From: Stenogyne calaminthoides
Lineage: Eukaryota > Streptophyta > Magnoliopsida > Lamiales > Lamiaceae
Reading direction: 5' to 3'
NCBI GenBank assembly: GCA_037126765.1
Contig: JBBCBC010000025.1
Location: 14,378,175 to 14,442,174, forward strand
Length of the DNA: 64,000 nt
How positions within the stretch are numbered: the first letter of the stretch is position 1; every line of letters begins with the position of its first letter. The translations under genes were made by a program, and so were the position numbers. Positions 54,339-64,000 of this stretch are shown piece after piece. Below the pieces are notes generated by a model, which worked only from the letters and a program-made list of their open reading frames with translations, did no database searches and was not told the origin of the DNA.

Positions 54339-55298
54339 TGTTGGGGAATTGATTGCCCAGGATCTATTCGGGATGAATATTTAAATACAAATTTAATTCT
54401 AACAATTATTACTAGCATGAATTAATCCAATATTAATTCAAATAAGAATTCAACAACAAATCATGCATACAAATTCGTCACATAAATCCTACGCATGCAG
54501 AATTGCTAGGAGTTTACGTGAACTAACATCTCGGAGTGACAATCATTGAGAAGATGGATATCCTGTTCGCACGAACAAACCTAAAGATCCTTCTCAAGTA
54601 TTCCCTCGTCCTTGTTCAACAATCCGGTGGAAGGATGCTCGTGAACAATTAACAAAAAGGAAAAATAAAATTATGTTGCACCAGCTTTGTGGATTTCTAA
54701 TTTTTCCAACACATGGAATTGCACACTCACAATTGATGTTTTTCAAAAATACACAATCTATCGACGTTTCAAAATATTTGATATTTTATCGACGCTGATA
54801 TTTTTCCGAAAAAATCAATTTCTGTGTCATCTTGGAGATGAAAAATTCATCCCCTATTTATAATAGGGAGGGGGGGGCAAAATTTTAGGGTTTATGGGTC
54901 ATTGGGAAATTTTCTTGCTTCTTCTCCAAGAAACAACCTTGAATATATCCAATATATTATATTTCCCAAAATAAATCCCAACAAAATCTTCTCCTCCTTA
55001 TTATCTTGAGATTTTCGAAAATTTACTTAATAAATAACCAAGTAGTAGATTTCTTGAATTTAATGAGATAATCTTGTATTCCAAGAATACTTATCTTCAT
55101 TCCATAACAAAATTCAAAGAAAATCTTTCTCCCTCTTTTATTTATTATTTTCGAAAATAATAGGAAAATTAGGCAACAATAATTTATTTTATTTTAAACA
55201 CCTTTTTAAGTTATTGAACTTTATCTTTGGGCTACTTGAGGGGCCTTTAGGAGAATTAAGATTGAACCTTCCAATGGACCTTGAATTATCAATATTGA
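54339..55298 (-). repeat. 5' LTR of copia A, first 960 bp in window
   Basis: Plus TGTTGGGGAATTGATTGCCC..., carrying the same private insertion (54723-54829) as the left LTR. It is interrupted after AATATTGA (55298) by the LTR of element C. The remainder (GAGCCACAATATTATTC... by analogy) must lie beyond the window. Confidence 0.93.
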
Positions 55299-56921
55299 TG
55301 TTGGGAAATTTGTAGTTTTGATGGAAGTTTCAAAACAGATTGTAATAGGACCCGGTCGGACTGTTAGCTAACTGATAAATTAAATATTAGATAGGATGAC
55401 CAGCTGAAATGTATAGACAACTGATGTAATAGATAGGTCACATATTGAGGGGGAACTCAATATGAATAGGTTAAGTCTTGAAGAAGATCAGAAGATCAGA
55501 CAAGTCAGAAAATCAGAAGATCAGACAAGTCAGAAGATCAGATGATCAGACAAGTCAGAAGATCAGATGAGTTAGAAGATCATAAGATCAGACGAGTCAG
55601 ATAGTCAGATGATCAGGTGAAGACATGAAGCTGAAGACCATAAGACCTGAAGATCATATGACTACTAGAAGAATAAGACCTGAAGACCAGAAGACCTACA
55701 TCAGAAGTATGAAGAAGAGTCTGCTAGTTGTGCTAAGACAACTTGCATCAGAAGACTCTATCAGGTAGACTGATCAGTATTATTTGATCAGGTCAGCTCA
55801 CACTAGGTGACAACTGAAGATTCACCACGACATACAATGTTATTCAGACAAGAAGAATGTCAACCTTAGTTGGTAAAATAAACATTGAATAAGTGTACTT
55901 GTTAACCAATGAGAATGAGACAGGTATGTACGGAGCTGATAATGCAGGATTCGGCATTGCACAGTCAAATGGCTAGAAAGGACAAACATACACGCTTTCG
56001 GCCATGCCGTCTCTGATGCACATCACATCAAACCTGCAATCCTACCTTAAATAGACCGAAATTCGAATTGCTCTCCAACAGCTAGTTCGATTTTGTGCCT
56101 ATAAATATGGGATCAAGCCTTCATAGAAAGGTTACGAAAATTATCATCAAGCTCAAGCTATCCGCAATTTCCGGAAAAAGAAAACGGAATCAAGAATATT
56201 TTCTAAGTGTTCATCCCATAGTTCTTAGCACATAAATCTTATCCTCTAGATTTAGGCTACCCAAATACTAGGATAGATTTTCAGTTGGAACACAACAAAT
56301 CTTATACCCAAACCAAAAGTAAGGTTAAGTTTGTTTAGCAAGATTTCAGACTAGGGTTTCTAGTTTTTGATTTCGGGATTGGTTGAGTGAGAACTCTTGA
56401 AACATCTGTTGTACTGTGTTGGACTAACACATTAAACTAAGTCCAGTTGTTTAAGTTGGTGCCCCTGCTAATAGGGCAGAGTGGACGTAGGACAGGTTGT
56501 CCGAACCACTATAAAAATCTGGTGTGCATTATCTGATTTACCTGCTTTACACTTTGCACACAACTTGTTAAAATATTACATGCATATTCTGAGTTTGGAC
56601 CAGACTTGCATCAAGCAACTGATCTGATCAGTTTGACATTTTGTCACCTGATTCAAAACAGATAACTCAGAATTCTGATTTAACAAACTGGTTTTTCACA
56701 CGGGTTAGAACTTAGCTTCCGCACATCAGTTAAACTGATACACACCGAACTGATCTGCCCTCAGGCGATCAGTAAGTTGGATATCAGTCCAAACTGATTC
56801 ACACACACTCTGATCAGACATACTTGCAATTCACACCTGATCTCACGCAAAAGTTTTCAGAAGTCTATTCACCCCTCCCCTCTAGACTTCTGCCCTCACG
56901 AAAACCCGTTCGGGACCTACA
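55299..56921 (+). repeat. 5' LTR of element C (1623 bp)
   Basis: TGTTGGGAAATTTG...GGGACCTACA. TATA box CCTATAAATATGG at about 56098-56110. Plant copia U5 motif GTGGACGTAGGACAG and CCGAACCACTATAAAAATCT at about 56482-56520. Confidence 0.9.
55480..55640 (+). repeat. AGATCAG-based tandem repeat in the U3 of element C
   Basis: AGAAGATCAGACAAGTCAG and variants (GATGATCAGACAAGTCAG, GATGAGTTAGAAGATCA) repeat about six times with 16- to 33-bp spacing. Confidence 0.85.
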
Positions 56922-56923
56922 AG

Positions 56924-56935
56924 TGGTATCAGAGC
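56924..56935 (+). promoter_or_regulatory. primer binding site of element C (initiator tRNA-Met)
   Basis: TGGTATCAGAGC, exact, two bases after the LTR end. It sets the element on plus. Confidence 0.97.
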
Positions 56936-57060
56936 AGTGGTTCTACGGACCACTGGCTTTGAGTATCATCGGTTCTTTAGGAAGAACCATTGTGGTTACT
57001 TGAACATATCTTGAAAAACCTATTTTTAAAACTCATCTGTTTTCAAAACCCACGATCAGC

Positions 57061-57158
57061 ATGGATAATACTTCGGGTATGTATCATGATCTGCCTAAGT
57101 TTTCGATTGATGAGTATGTTGACTGGACCATACTCATGAGCAATCATCTGGGTGTGAT
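57061..57158 (+). pseudogene. gag: gag of element C, first part, cut by LTR insertion
   Basis: ATG 126 bp after the primer site. MDNTSGMYHDLPKFSIDEYV and DWTILMSNHLGV resemble the start of SIRE-type gag proteins. The frame is cut at 57158 by the first LTR of the cluster and resumes at 62245. Confidence 0.8.
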
Positions 57159-59001
57159 TGTTGGGGAATTAATTGCCCGGATCTATTCGGAATGAATATT
57201 TAAATACAAATTTAATTCTAACAATTATTACTAGCATGAATTAATCATATATTAATTCAAATAATAATACAACAACAAATCATTCATATAAACAGTTCAC
57301 ATAAATCCTACGCATGCGGAATAATAATGGGTTTACTTGAACTAACCTCTCGGAGTGACAACCGTTGAGAAGATGGATCCCGTTCACACGAACACACCAA
57401 AAGACCTTCTCAAGTATTCCCTTATCCTTGCTAAACAATCCGGTGGTAGGAACTCGCGAACAATTTAACAAAAGGGAAAAATATAATTATGTTGCACCAC
57501 CTTTGTGGATTTCTAATTTTTTCCAACACATGGAATTGCTCTTGGGGATGAAAAAATCATCCCCTATTTATAATACAAGGGGTGGCCGATTTTTGCCCTA
57601 GGAATAAGATGGAAAAATCTTTTTCCTGCTCTCCAAGAAATCTTGAATATATCCAATATATTCTTTTCTCCATAATTAAAATATTCCATAAAAATCCCAA
57701 TCTTTTATTGTTATGGTATTTTCGAAATTTTAGGATAAAGATTCCAAGATTTGGATCTTCTTGAATTCATAAGATACACTTGTATTCCAAGAATACATAT
57801 CTTCCATAATATATTTTCAAAAAAATCAAGAAAATCTTTCTTTCCCTTTATTTCTCATAATTTTCGAAAATCCCACATAAATAACTAAGTGGGAGATTTC
57901 TTGAATTTAATGAGATAATCTTGTATTCCAAGAATACATATCCTCATTCCATAACAAAATTCAAAGAAAATCTTTCTCCCCTTTTATTCATGTTTTTGAA
58001 AAAAAATTGGAAAAAATAAGCAACCATAATTTATTTTATTTTAAACACCTTTTTCAGTTATTGGACATCATGTTTGGGCTACTTTAGGAGAATTAAGATT
58101 GGACCTTGTAATGGACTTTGAATATCTAATATTGAGCCACAATATTATTCAAGCCCATAAATATTAATTAATCCCACTACATAATTAATATTGCACTATC
58201 CATCTTAACCCATATTACTGTTAATATGGCTCCCGGTTATTATTTCTCGTGTTTAAGATTATCCAGCCCATTAATTAATTCAAGCCACTGAAACAACTTT
58301 CATTTAATTAATATCTTTGTCCTTGGTCAAGGAACGTCTCAACATTATTATCCATACCGGAAACTAATTCCACCTGCAAGATTTGGTATGATAAATCTTA
58401 TGAACCTCCCAAGGGGGCAAATCGAACAAGCGTACTTGCACACGTTTCTTCGTATTAAATCTTAGCAATCGCATGTGACCAATAATATTGCCCAAGATAT
58501 AAAGTATTAAATCTCATTTATTCTCTACCCGTCATAAGTCAAAGCAATAATTACTAACCACACACGATCCTATTTAAGGGACGAAGATTAAGAAATAACA
58601 AACCACTGATGTCTAATTCTTCCTAATTCAGTGCTGAAGAATTTATCCTCCTATAGGTCCTATTCAGTGCATCAGTCATGCACTAGTGTAATCTCTTGGT
58701 CAAGACAAGCCAATCTGAGCCTTACACTTCAACCTTTCACGATGGATTGTTCATTTCCATCTAGGTCGTGAACATCGTACTTTTAGTTACAAGGAACTGT
58801 TAATTTAATCTTCTGTGATCTGGTATCACTAAATTAACTACAATGTAACACGTACTGCTTATTGAACAGTTATGCAGTAAATATATGTAACATTCAATGA
58901 TATTTAAAGCATCAGTGATAAATAATTTATTTCAGTAAATAAGACATAAATTCAGTTTGGTTATACAAAGTAAAAGCATACTTTCCAGTATAACCCCAAC
59001 A
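57159..59001 (-). repeat. A-family LTR, copy 1 of triplet (1843 bp)
   Basis: Plus TGTTGGGGAATTAATTGCCC...CAGTATAACCCCAACA. It is followed by the 7-bp spacer TCGATAA (59002-59008). It lacks the A-specific 106-bp insertion. Confidence 0.93.
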
Positions 59002-59008
59002 TCGATAA

Positions 59009-60439
59009 TGTTGGGGAATTAATTGCCCGGATCTATTCGGGATGAATATTTACATACAAATTTAATTCTAACAATTATTACTAGCATGAATTAACCCATA
59101 TTAATTCAAATAATAATTCAACAACAAATCATGCATATAAACAGTTCACGTAAATCCTACGCATGCGGAATTACTAACGTACCTCTTGGAATGGCAATGG
59201 ACTCGTCGATGAAAACACACCAAAAAGCCTTCCCAAGTATTCCCTAGTCCTTGCTCGACAATCCGGTGGAAGGATGCTCGCGAACAATTAACAAAAGGAA
59301 AAATAAACTTTGTTGCACCACTTTTGTGGATTTACTAATTTTTCCAGCACATGGAATTGTACTTGGGAATGAAAGAATCATCCCCTATTTATAGATGGGG
59401 TGGTGGACGATTTTTAGGGAAGAAAAACAATGTGGGAAAATCTTTTCTTGATCTCCAAGAAATCTTGAATATAACTCCTATATTCTTTTTCAGTTATTGG
59501 ACATCATGTTTGGGCTACTTTAGGAGAATTAAGATTGGACCTTGTAATGGACTTTGAATATCTAATATTGAGCCACAATATTATTCAAGCCCATAAATAT
59601 TAATTAATCCCACTACATAATTAATATCAAGACTATCCATCTTAACCCATATTCTTTGTTAATATGGCTCCGGTTATTATTTCCCGTGTTTAAGATTATC
59701 CAGCCCATTAATTAATTCAAGCCACTGAAACAACTTTCATTTAATTAATATCTTCTGTCCTTGGTCAAGGAACGACTCACCATTATTATCCATACCGGAA
59801 ACTAATTCCACTTGCAAGATTTGGTATGATAAATCTTATGAACCTCCCAAGTGGGCAACCCGTCGAACAAAAGCTTTTTGCGTTTCTTCAGATTAAATCT
59901 TAGCAATCGCATGTGACCAATAATATTGCCCAAGATATAAAGTATTAAATCTCATTTATTCTCTACCCGTCATAAGTCAAAGCAATAATTACTAACCACA
60001 CACGATCCTATTTAAGGGACGAAGATTAAGAAATAACAAACCACTGATGTCTAATTCTTCCTAATTCAGTGCTGAAGAATTTATCCTCCTATAGGTCCTA
60101 TTCAGTGCATCAGTCATGCACTAGTGTAATCTCTTGGTCAAGACAAGCCAATCTGAGCCTTACACTTCAACCTTTCACGATGGATTGTTCATTTCCATCT
60201 AGGTCGTGAACATCGTACTTTTAGTTACAAGGAACTGTTAATTTAATCTTCTGTGATCTGGTATCACTAAATTAACTACAATGTAACACGTACTGCTTAT
60301 TGAACAGTTATGCAGTAAATATATGTAACATTCAATGATATTTAAAGCATCAGTGATAAATAATTTATTTCAGTAAATAAGACATAAATTCAGTTTGGTT
60401 ATACAAAGTAAAAGCATACTTTCCAGTATAACCCCAACA
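59009..60439 (-). repeat. A-family LTR, copy 2 of triplet (1431 bp), chimeric
   Basis: The first about 480 bp match copy 3 (for example GGAATGGCAATGGACTCGTC). From CAGTTATTGGACATCATG (about 59490) onward it matches copy 1, almost base for base to the end. About 400-450 bp of the LTR middle is missing at the switch. It is followed by the spacer TCGATAA (60440-60446). Confidence 0.92.
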
Positions 60440-60446
60440 TCGATAA

Positions 60447-62244
60447 TGTTGGGGAATTAATTACCCGGATCTATTCGGGATGAATATTTAAATACAAATT
60501 TAATTCTAACAATTATTACTAGCATGAATTAACCCATATTAATTCAAATAATAATTCAACAACAAATCATGCATATAAACAGTTCACGTAAATCCTACGC
60601 TTGCGGAATTACTATGAGTTTAAGTGAACGTACCTCTTGGAATGGCAATGGACTCGTCGATGAAAACACACCAAAAAAGCCTTCCCAAGTATTCCCTAGT
60701 CCTTGCTCGACAATCCGGTGGAAGGATGCTCGCGAACAATTAACAAAAGGAAAAATAAACTTTGTTGCACCACTTTTGTGGATTTACTAATTTTTCCAGC
60801 ACATGGAATTGTACTTGGGAATGAAAGAATCATCCCCTATTTATAGATGGGGTGGTGGGACGATTTTAGGGAAGAAAAAACAATGTGGGAAAATCTTTTC
60901 TTGATCTCCAAGAAATCTTGAATATATCTCCTATATTCTTTTCCCCATAATTAAAATATTCCACAAAAATCCCACCTCATCTTGTTATGGCAAGATTTTC
61001 GAAATTTAAGAGAAAAGATTCCAAGATTTGGATTTTCTTGAATTTATGAGATATTCTTGTATTTCAAGAAATACATATCTTCCATAATATCTTTTCAAGA
61101 AAATCAAGAAAATCTTTCTTTCCCTTAATTATCAAAAAATTCGAAATTCACACTATGAATAACCAAGTGGGAGATTTCTTGAATTTAATGAGATAATCTT
61201 GTATTCCAAGAATACATATCTTCATTCCATAACAAAATTCAAAAAGAAATCTTTTCTCCCTTTTATCCATAATTTTCGAAAAAAATAAGGAAAAATAGGC
61301 AACAAATTTATTTTATTTTTAAACACCTTTTTCAGTTATTGGACTTTATCTTGGGCTACTTGGGGGGCCTTTAGGAGAATTAAGATTGGACCTTCCAATG
61401 GACCTTGGATTATCAATATTGAGCCACAATATTATTCAAGCCCATAAATATTAATTAATCCCACTACACAATTAATATTGCACTATCCATCTTAACCCAT
61501 ATTACAGTTAATATGGCTCCCGATTATTATTTCCCGTGTTTAAGATTATCTAGCCCATTAATTAATTCAAGTCACTGAAATAACTTTCCATTAATTAATA
61601 TCTTTTATCCTTGGTAAAGGAACGATTCAACATTATTATCCATACCGGAAACTAGTTCCACTTGCAAGATTTGGTATGATAAAACTTATGAACCTCCCAA
61701 GGGGGCAAATCGAACAAGCGTACTTGCACACAATTCTCCGTATTAAATCTTAGCAATCGCATGTGACCAATAATATTGTCCAAGATATAGGGTATTGAAT
61801 CTCATTGATTCTCTTCCCTCAATAAGTCAAAGCAATAGTTAATAGCCACACACAATCCTATTTAAGGGACGAAGATTAAGAAATAACTAACCACTGAGGT
61901 CTAATTCTTCCTAGTTCAGTTCTGAAGAATTTGTCCTCATGTAGGTCCTCTTCAATGCATCAGTCATGCACTAGTGTAATCTCTTGGTCAAGACAAACCA
62001 ATCTGAGCCTTACACTACAACCATTCACGATGGATTGTTCATTTCCATCTAAGTCGTGAATGGTGTACTTTTAGTTACAAGGAACTGTTAATTTAATCTT
62101 CTGTGATCTTGGTATCACTAAATTAACTACAATGTAACACGTACTATTTAATGAACAGTTATGCAGTAAATATATGTAACATTCGATGAAGCAGTCAGTC
62201 TGATTATACAAAGTAAAAGCATACTTTCCAGTATAATCCCAACA
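60447..62244 (-). repeat. A-family LTR, copy 3 of triplet (1798 bp)
   Basis: Plus TGTTGGGGAATTAATTACCC...CAGTATAATCCCAACA. It is bounded by GATAA on both sides (60442-60446 and 62245-62249), a plausible 5-bp target duplication. Confidence 0.92.
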
Positions 62245-63715
62245 GATAAGCAGCAGAATGATGGAAGTTCTTGAACAAGGACCCATCATCATCTATCAAA
62301 TCAACCCAGCTGAAGGAGGTGATCCAGAATATCCAACTGGAGCCAGAATCAGAAAGAGTCCTTCATTGATGGATGCCGAGGAAAGGAAATTGTCCAATCT
62401 GGATACTGTAGCCAGACACATCATCATGAAGACGATGGACAAGATAACATGTGAGAAGATCAAGTATCTCAAGACTGCCAAACATATGTGGAATACTCTT
62501 GTTGAGATGTGCGAAGGAAACGAACCATAAATCAGCTCGATGGAAGCATAACAATGTCAGTCAACAAGCTTCGTGAACTAGGACGAGAAATGTTTGACAA
62601 AGATATGAACTATAAGATCTTGAGGTCCCTGACCAAGAAATGGGACATGAAAGTAACAGTGATAAAGGACTGCCAATACATTGCTAAGATGAAGGCAAGC
62701 AATTTGTTTCTCAGTTTAAAGGCCCATGAATTTGACTTGATCGAAAGAGGTCAAGAAGAAGAAGACGAGTCACCTGCTGAAGCCACACGTGCCACATCAA
62801 AAGCAGTTTCATTCAAAGCGGCCAGCAGCAGTTCAAAGTCTACTGAACCTATTGGAAATATCATGAGTCAGACTGAACAGATTGCTTTGCTGAGCAGAAA
62901 GCTTGAAAGATCCAACATTCAACTGGGAAAATATCGGAAGTTCTACAGAGACTAGCAGAACAACAGAGGAAGAGATAGGAGATCTACTGACAGATCACAA
63001 GAGAGGAATCGTTTTGATGACAGAAGAGATGATTATAGAGATGATCGCATGAAGATAAGAAAAGAGATGATCGTTCTGATGATAGAAGAGACAACAGATT
63101 AGAAAGAAGGAATTCTGATCACATGCAAAATGGGAAGTCACTTGACAGCTCCTACAGAAGAAATGATTCACCTGGCAGAAGAAATTTCATGGAACCTGGA
63201 GCATGTTTCAACTGTCAGAAACTAGGTCACTACAGTGCAGACTGCCCTGATCTGACTTCAAAAGAAAGAGAAGATAAGAGGAACGAAAGAGAGCATATAT
63301 AGAGAGACAAAAAAGCAATGGTTGTTGATACAACCGGAATAGATTACTCTTATCTGCCGTCAGATGATTCTGGTTATTCATTTGTAGAAGACTTCTGCCT
63401 GATGACCAATGCTGATGATTTTGACAACTTCGACGATCTGATGTTCTCATTTGATGACGACATCTACCTCATGGCCAAGGACGCTGATCAATCTGAGGTA
63501 ACCTCTAAAACTTTTGTGTTTTCTGTTTCCACACCTGTTGTGTTGAGCACACCTGCTGAAGAGATTGACCTGCAGCTCTACAATGAGCAATTGCTTGATG
63601 ATCTCTCTAATGTAGTAGACACTTATACAATAGTGGAAGCTGAGAACGATAAGCTGAGGGCAGAGAACATTCAACTAGTTAAAGATAATGCTATAGGTAA
63701 AGTCATTTGAATCGA
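62245..63715 (+). pseudogene. gag: gag of element C, second part with zinc knuckle
   Basis: 62258-62530 has MMEVLEQGPIIIYQ, DTVARHIIMKTMDKITCEKI and TAKHMWNTLVEMCEGNE, the UBN2/Retrotran_gag pattern. A frameshift at about 62520 leads to 62509-62955 (INQLDGSITMSVNKLRELG, QYIAKMKASNLFLSLKAHEF). A stop at 62953 follows, then an arginine/aspartate-rich stretch. A CCHC knuckle at about 63204-63245 reads CFNCQKLGHYSADC. 63318-63710 is acidic (YLPSDDSGYSFVEDF, FDNFDDLMFSFDDD) with a coiled-coil end (VEAENDKLRAENIQLV). The order is that of SIRE-type gag. Confidence 0.85.
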
Positions 63716-64000
63716 AATCATTTGAGATCGTTTCGAAGATGATCGCAGAGGCGGAAGTTCTGAAAGTCAGCTCTTCTGATCAGAGTAAACTGGTTAAGGA
63801 ACAATAAGCTATCAACAAACAGCAAGCTGATAACCTCATAATCCTCCAAGCTAAGTTTGATGAACTCTTCCGACTGTATGAGAATCTAAAACAAACTGAG
63901 GACAATTTGCGAAAGAAAGTAGAGATTTTTGGAAAAGCTTCTAAAAATGTTGATGAAATAACAAGCTACTTTCGGAAGCCAACTGATAAGAAGGGTATTG
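63716..64000 (+). pseudogene. continuation of element C gag tail
   Basis: After a shift at about 63705 the plus frame continues with glutamine/lysine-rich coiled-coil sequence (LQAKFDELFRLYENLKQ, EDNLRKKVEIFGKAS), still interrupted by a stop near 63807. It runs off the window end. Confidence 0.6.

Larger units (their letters stand above)
35928..64000 (-). mobile_element. Ty1/copia element A (Angela-like), with elements B and C nested inside
   Basis: Left LTR 35928-37749 (3' LTR on minus), internal region 37750-38149 and 49383-54338, right LTR from 54339, interrupted at 55298 by element C and continuing outside the window. The polypurine tract (37750-37761) and an initiator-Met primer site (54324-54336) are both in place. 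The two LTRs share a 106-107-bp insertion that other family LTRs here lack, which confirms the pairing. AGCTG (35923-35927) would be the left target duplication. Confidence 0.9.
55299..64000 (+). mobile_element. Ty1/copia element C, SIRE/Maximus-like, 5' part
   Basis: 5' LTR 55299-56921, initiator-Met primer site, gag from 57061 interrupted by an LTR cluster, gag continuing to at least 63710. It is oriented opposite to copia A, into whose 5' LTR it inserted. A long gag with a UBN2-like domain, CCHC knuckle and acidic/coiled-coil tail fits the SIRE group. pol lies outside the window. Confidence 0.88.

Noticed and set aside
57159..62244. Reading the LTR triplet as one full retrotransposon with two LTRs and an internal region
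   Set aside because: The middle part is itself LTR sequence and only 7-bp spacers separate the copies; no primer site, gag or pol is present.
1..64000. tRNA or rRNA genes, bacterial operons, toxin or defence systems
   Set aside because: None recognised on either strand; all long ORFs with identifiable domains belong to retroelements or the pararetrovirus.

Overview
This is a plant nuclear window, most likely from an angiosperm with a repeat-rich genome. It consists almost wholly of transposable elements nested in one another, plus one integrated pararetrovirus. Evidence for a plant: Ty1/copia elements primed by initiator tRNA-Met, Tat-lineage Ty3/gypsy elements with a second RNase H domain, a Stowaway MITE, a Mutator-like MITE and a Caulimoviridae insertion. 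I see no rRNA, tRNA, CRISPR or bacterial-type operon, and no intact host gene. The only hint of a cellular gene is one short exon-like ORF with a signal peptide (32603-32710, minus).

Layout, left to right. (1) 1-5697: gag-pol of a decayed Tat-lineage Ty3/gypsy element on plus, followed by a 43-bp tandem array and LTR-like/polyadenylated debris to 7032. (2) 7036-12960: the 3' part of a Tat element. It has a decayed antisense gene with its own TATA box, a polypurine tract and a 3' LTR containing a second tandem array. (3) 12961-23577: copia element A', on minus and Angela-like by inference. It carries three younger insertions: a solo LTR of the same LTR family, a Stowaway MITE, and a 2.0-kb solo gypsy LTR. 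(4) 23578-30990: endogenous caulimovirid on minus, with domain order movement protein, coat protein, protease, RT-RNase H, a second ORF, then a pregenomic promoter. Its reading frames are broken. (5) 31000-34200: AT-rich non-coding DNA with a 159-bp inverted-repeat element, a 559-bp Mutator-like MITE with a perfect 10-bp target duplication, the signal-peptide ORF and a minisatellite. (6) 34200-35927: decayed chromovirus-like gypsy pol on minus. (7) 35928 to beyond the window end: copia element A on minus. It is interrupted by a complete Tat element B (38150-49382, with 5-bp target duplication GAGCC), and its 5' LTR is split by a SIRE-like copia element C on plus (from 55299). The gag gene of C is itself interrupted by three tandem copies of the A-family LTR (57159-62244).

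Because A and A' are relatives, each supplies the unoccupied target site for insertions in the other, so most element borders here are fixed to the base. Both Tat segments carry an antisense transcription unit between pol and the 3' LTR. In B this unit shows two intron-like gaps whose removal keeps a long frame open. I found no clearly new biological system. The most interesting items are the antisense gene cassette and its duplicated promoter, the chimeric middle LTR of the triplet, and the minisatellite inside the copia protease region.
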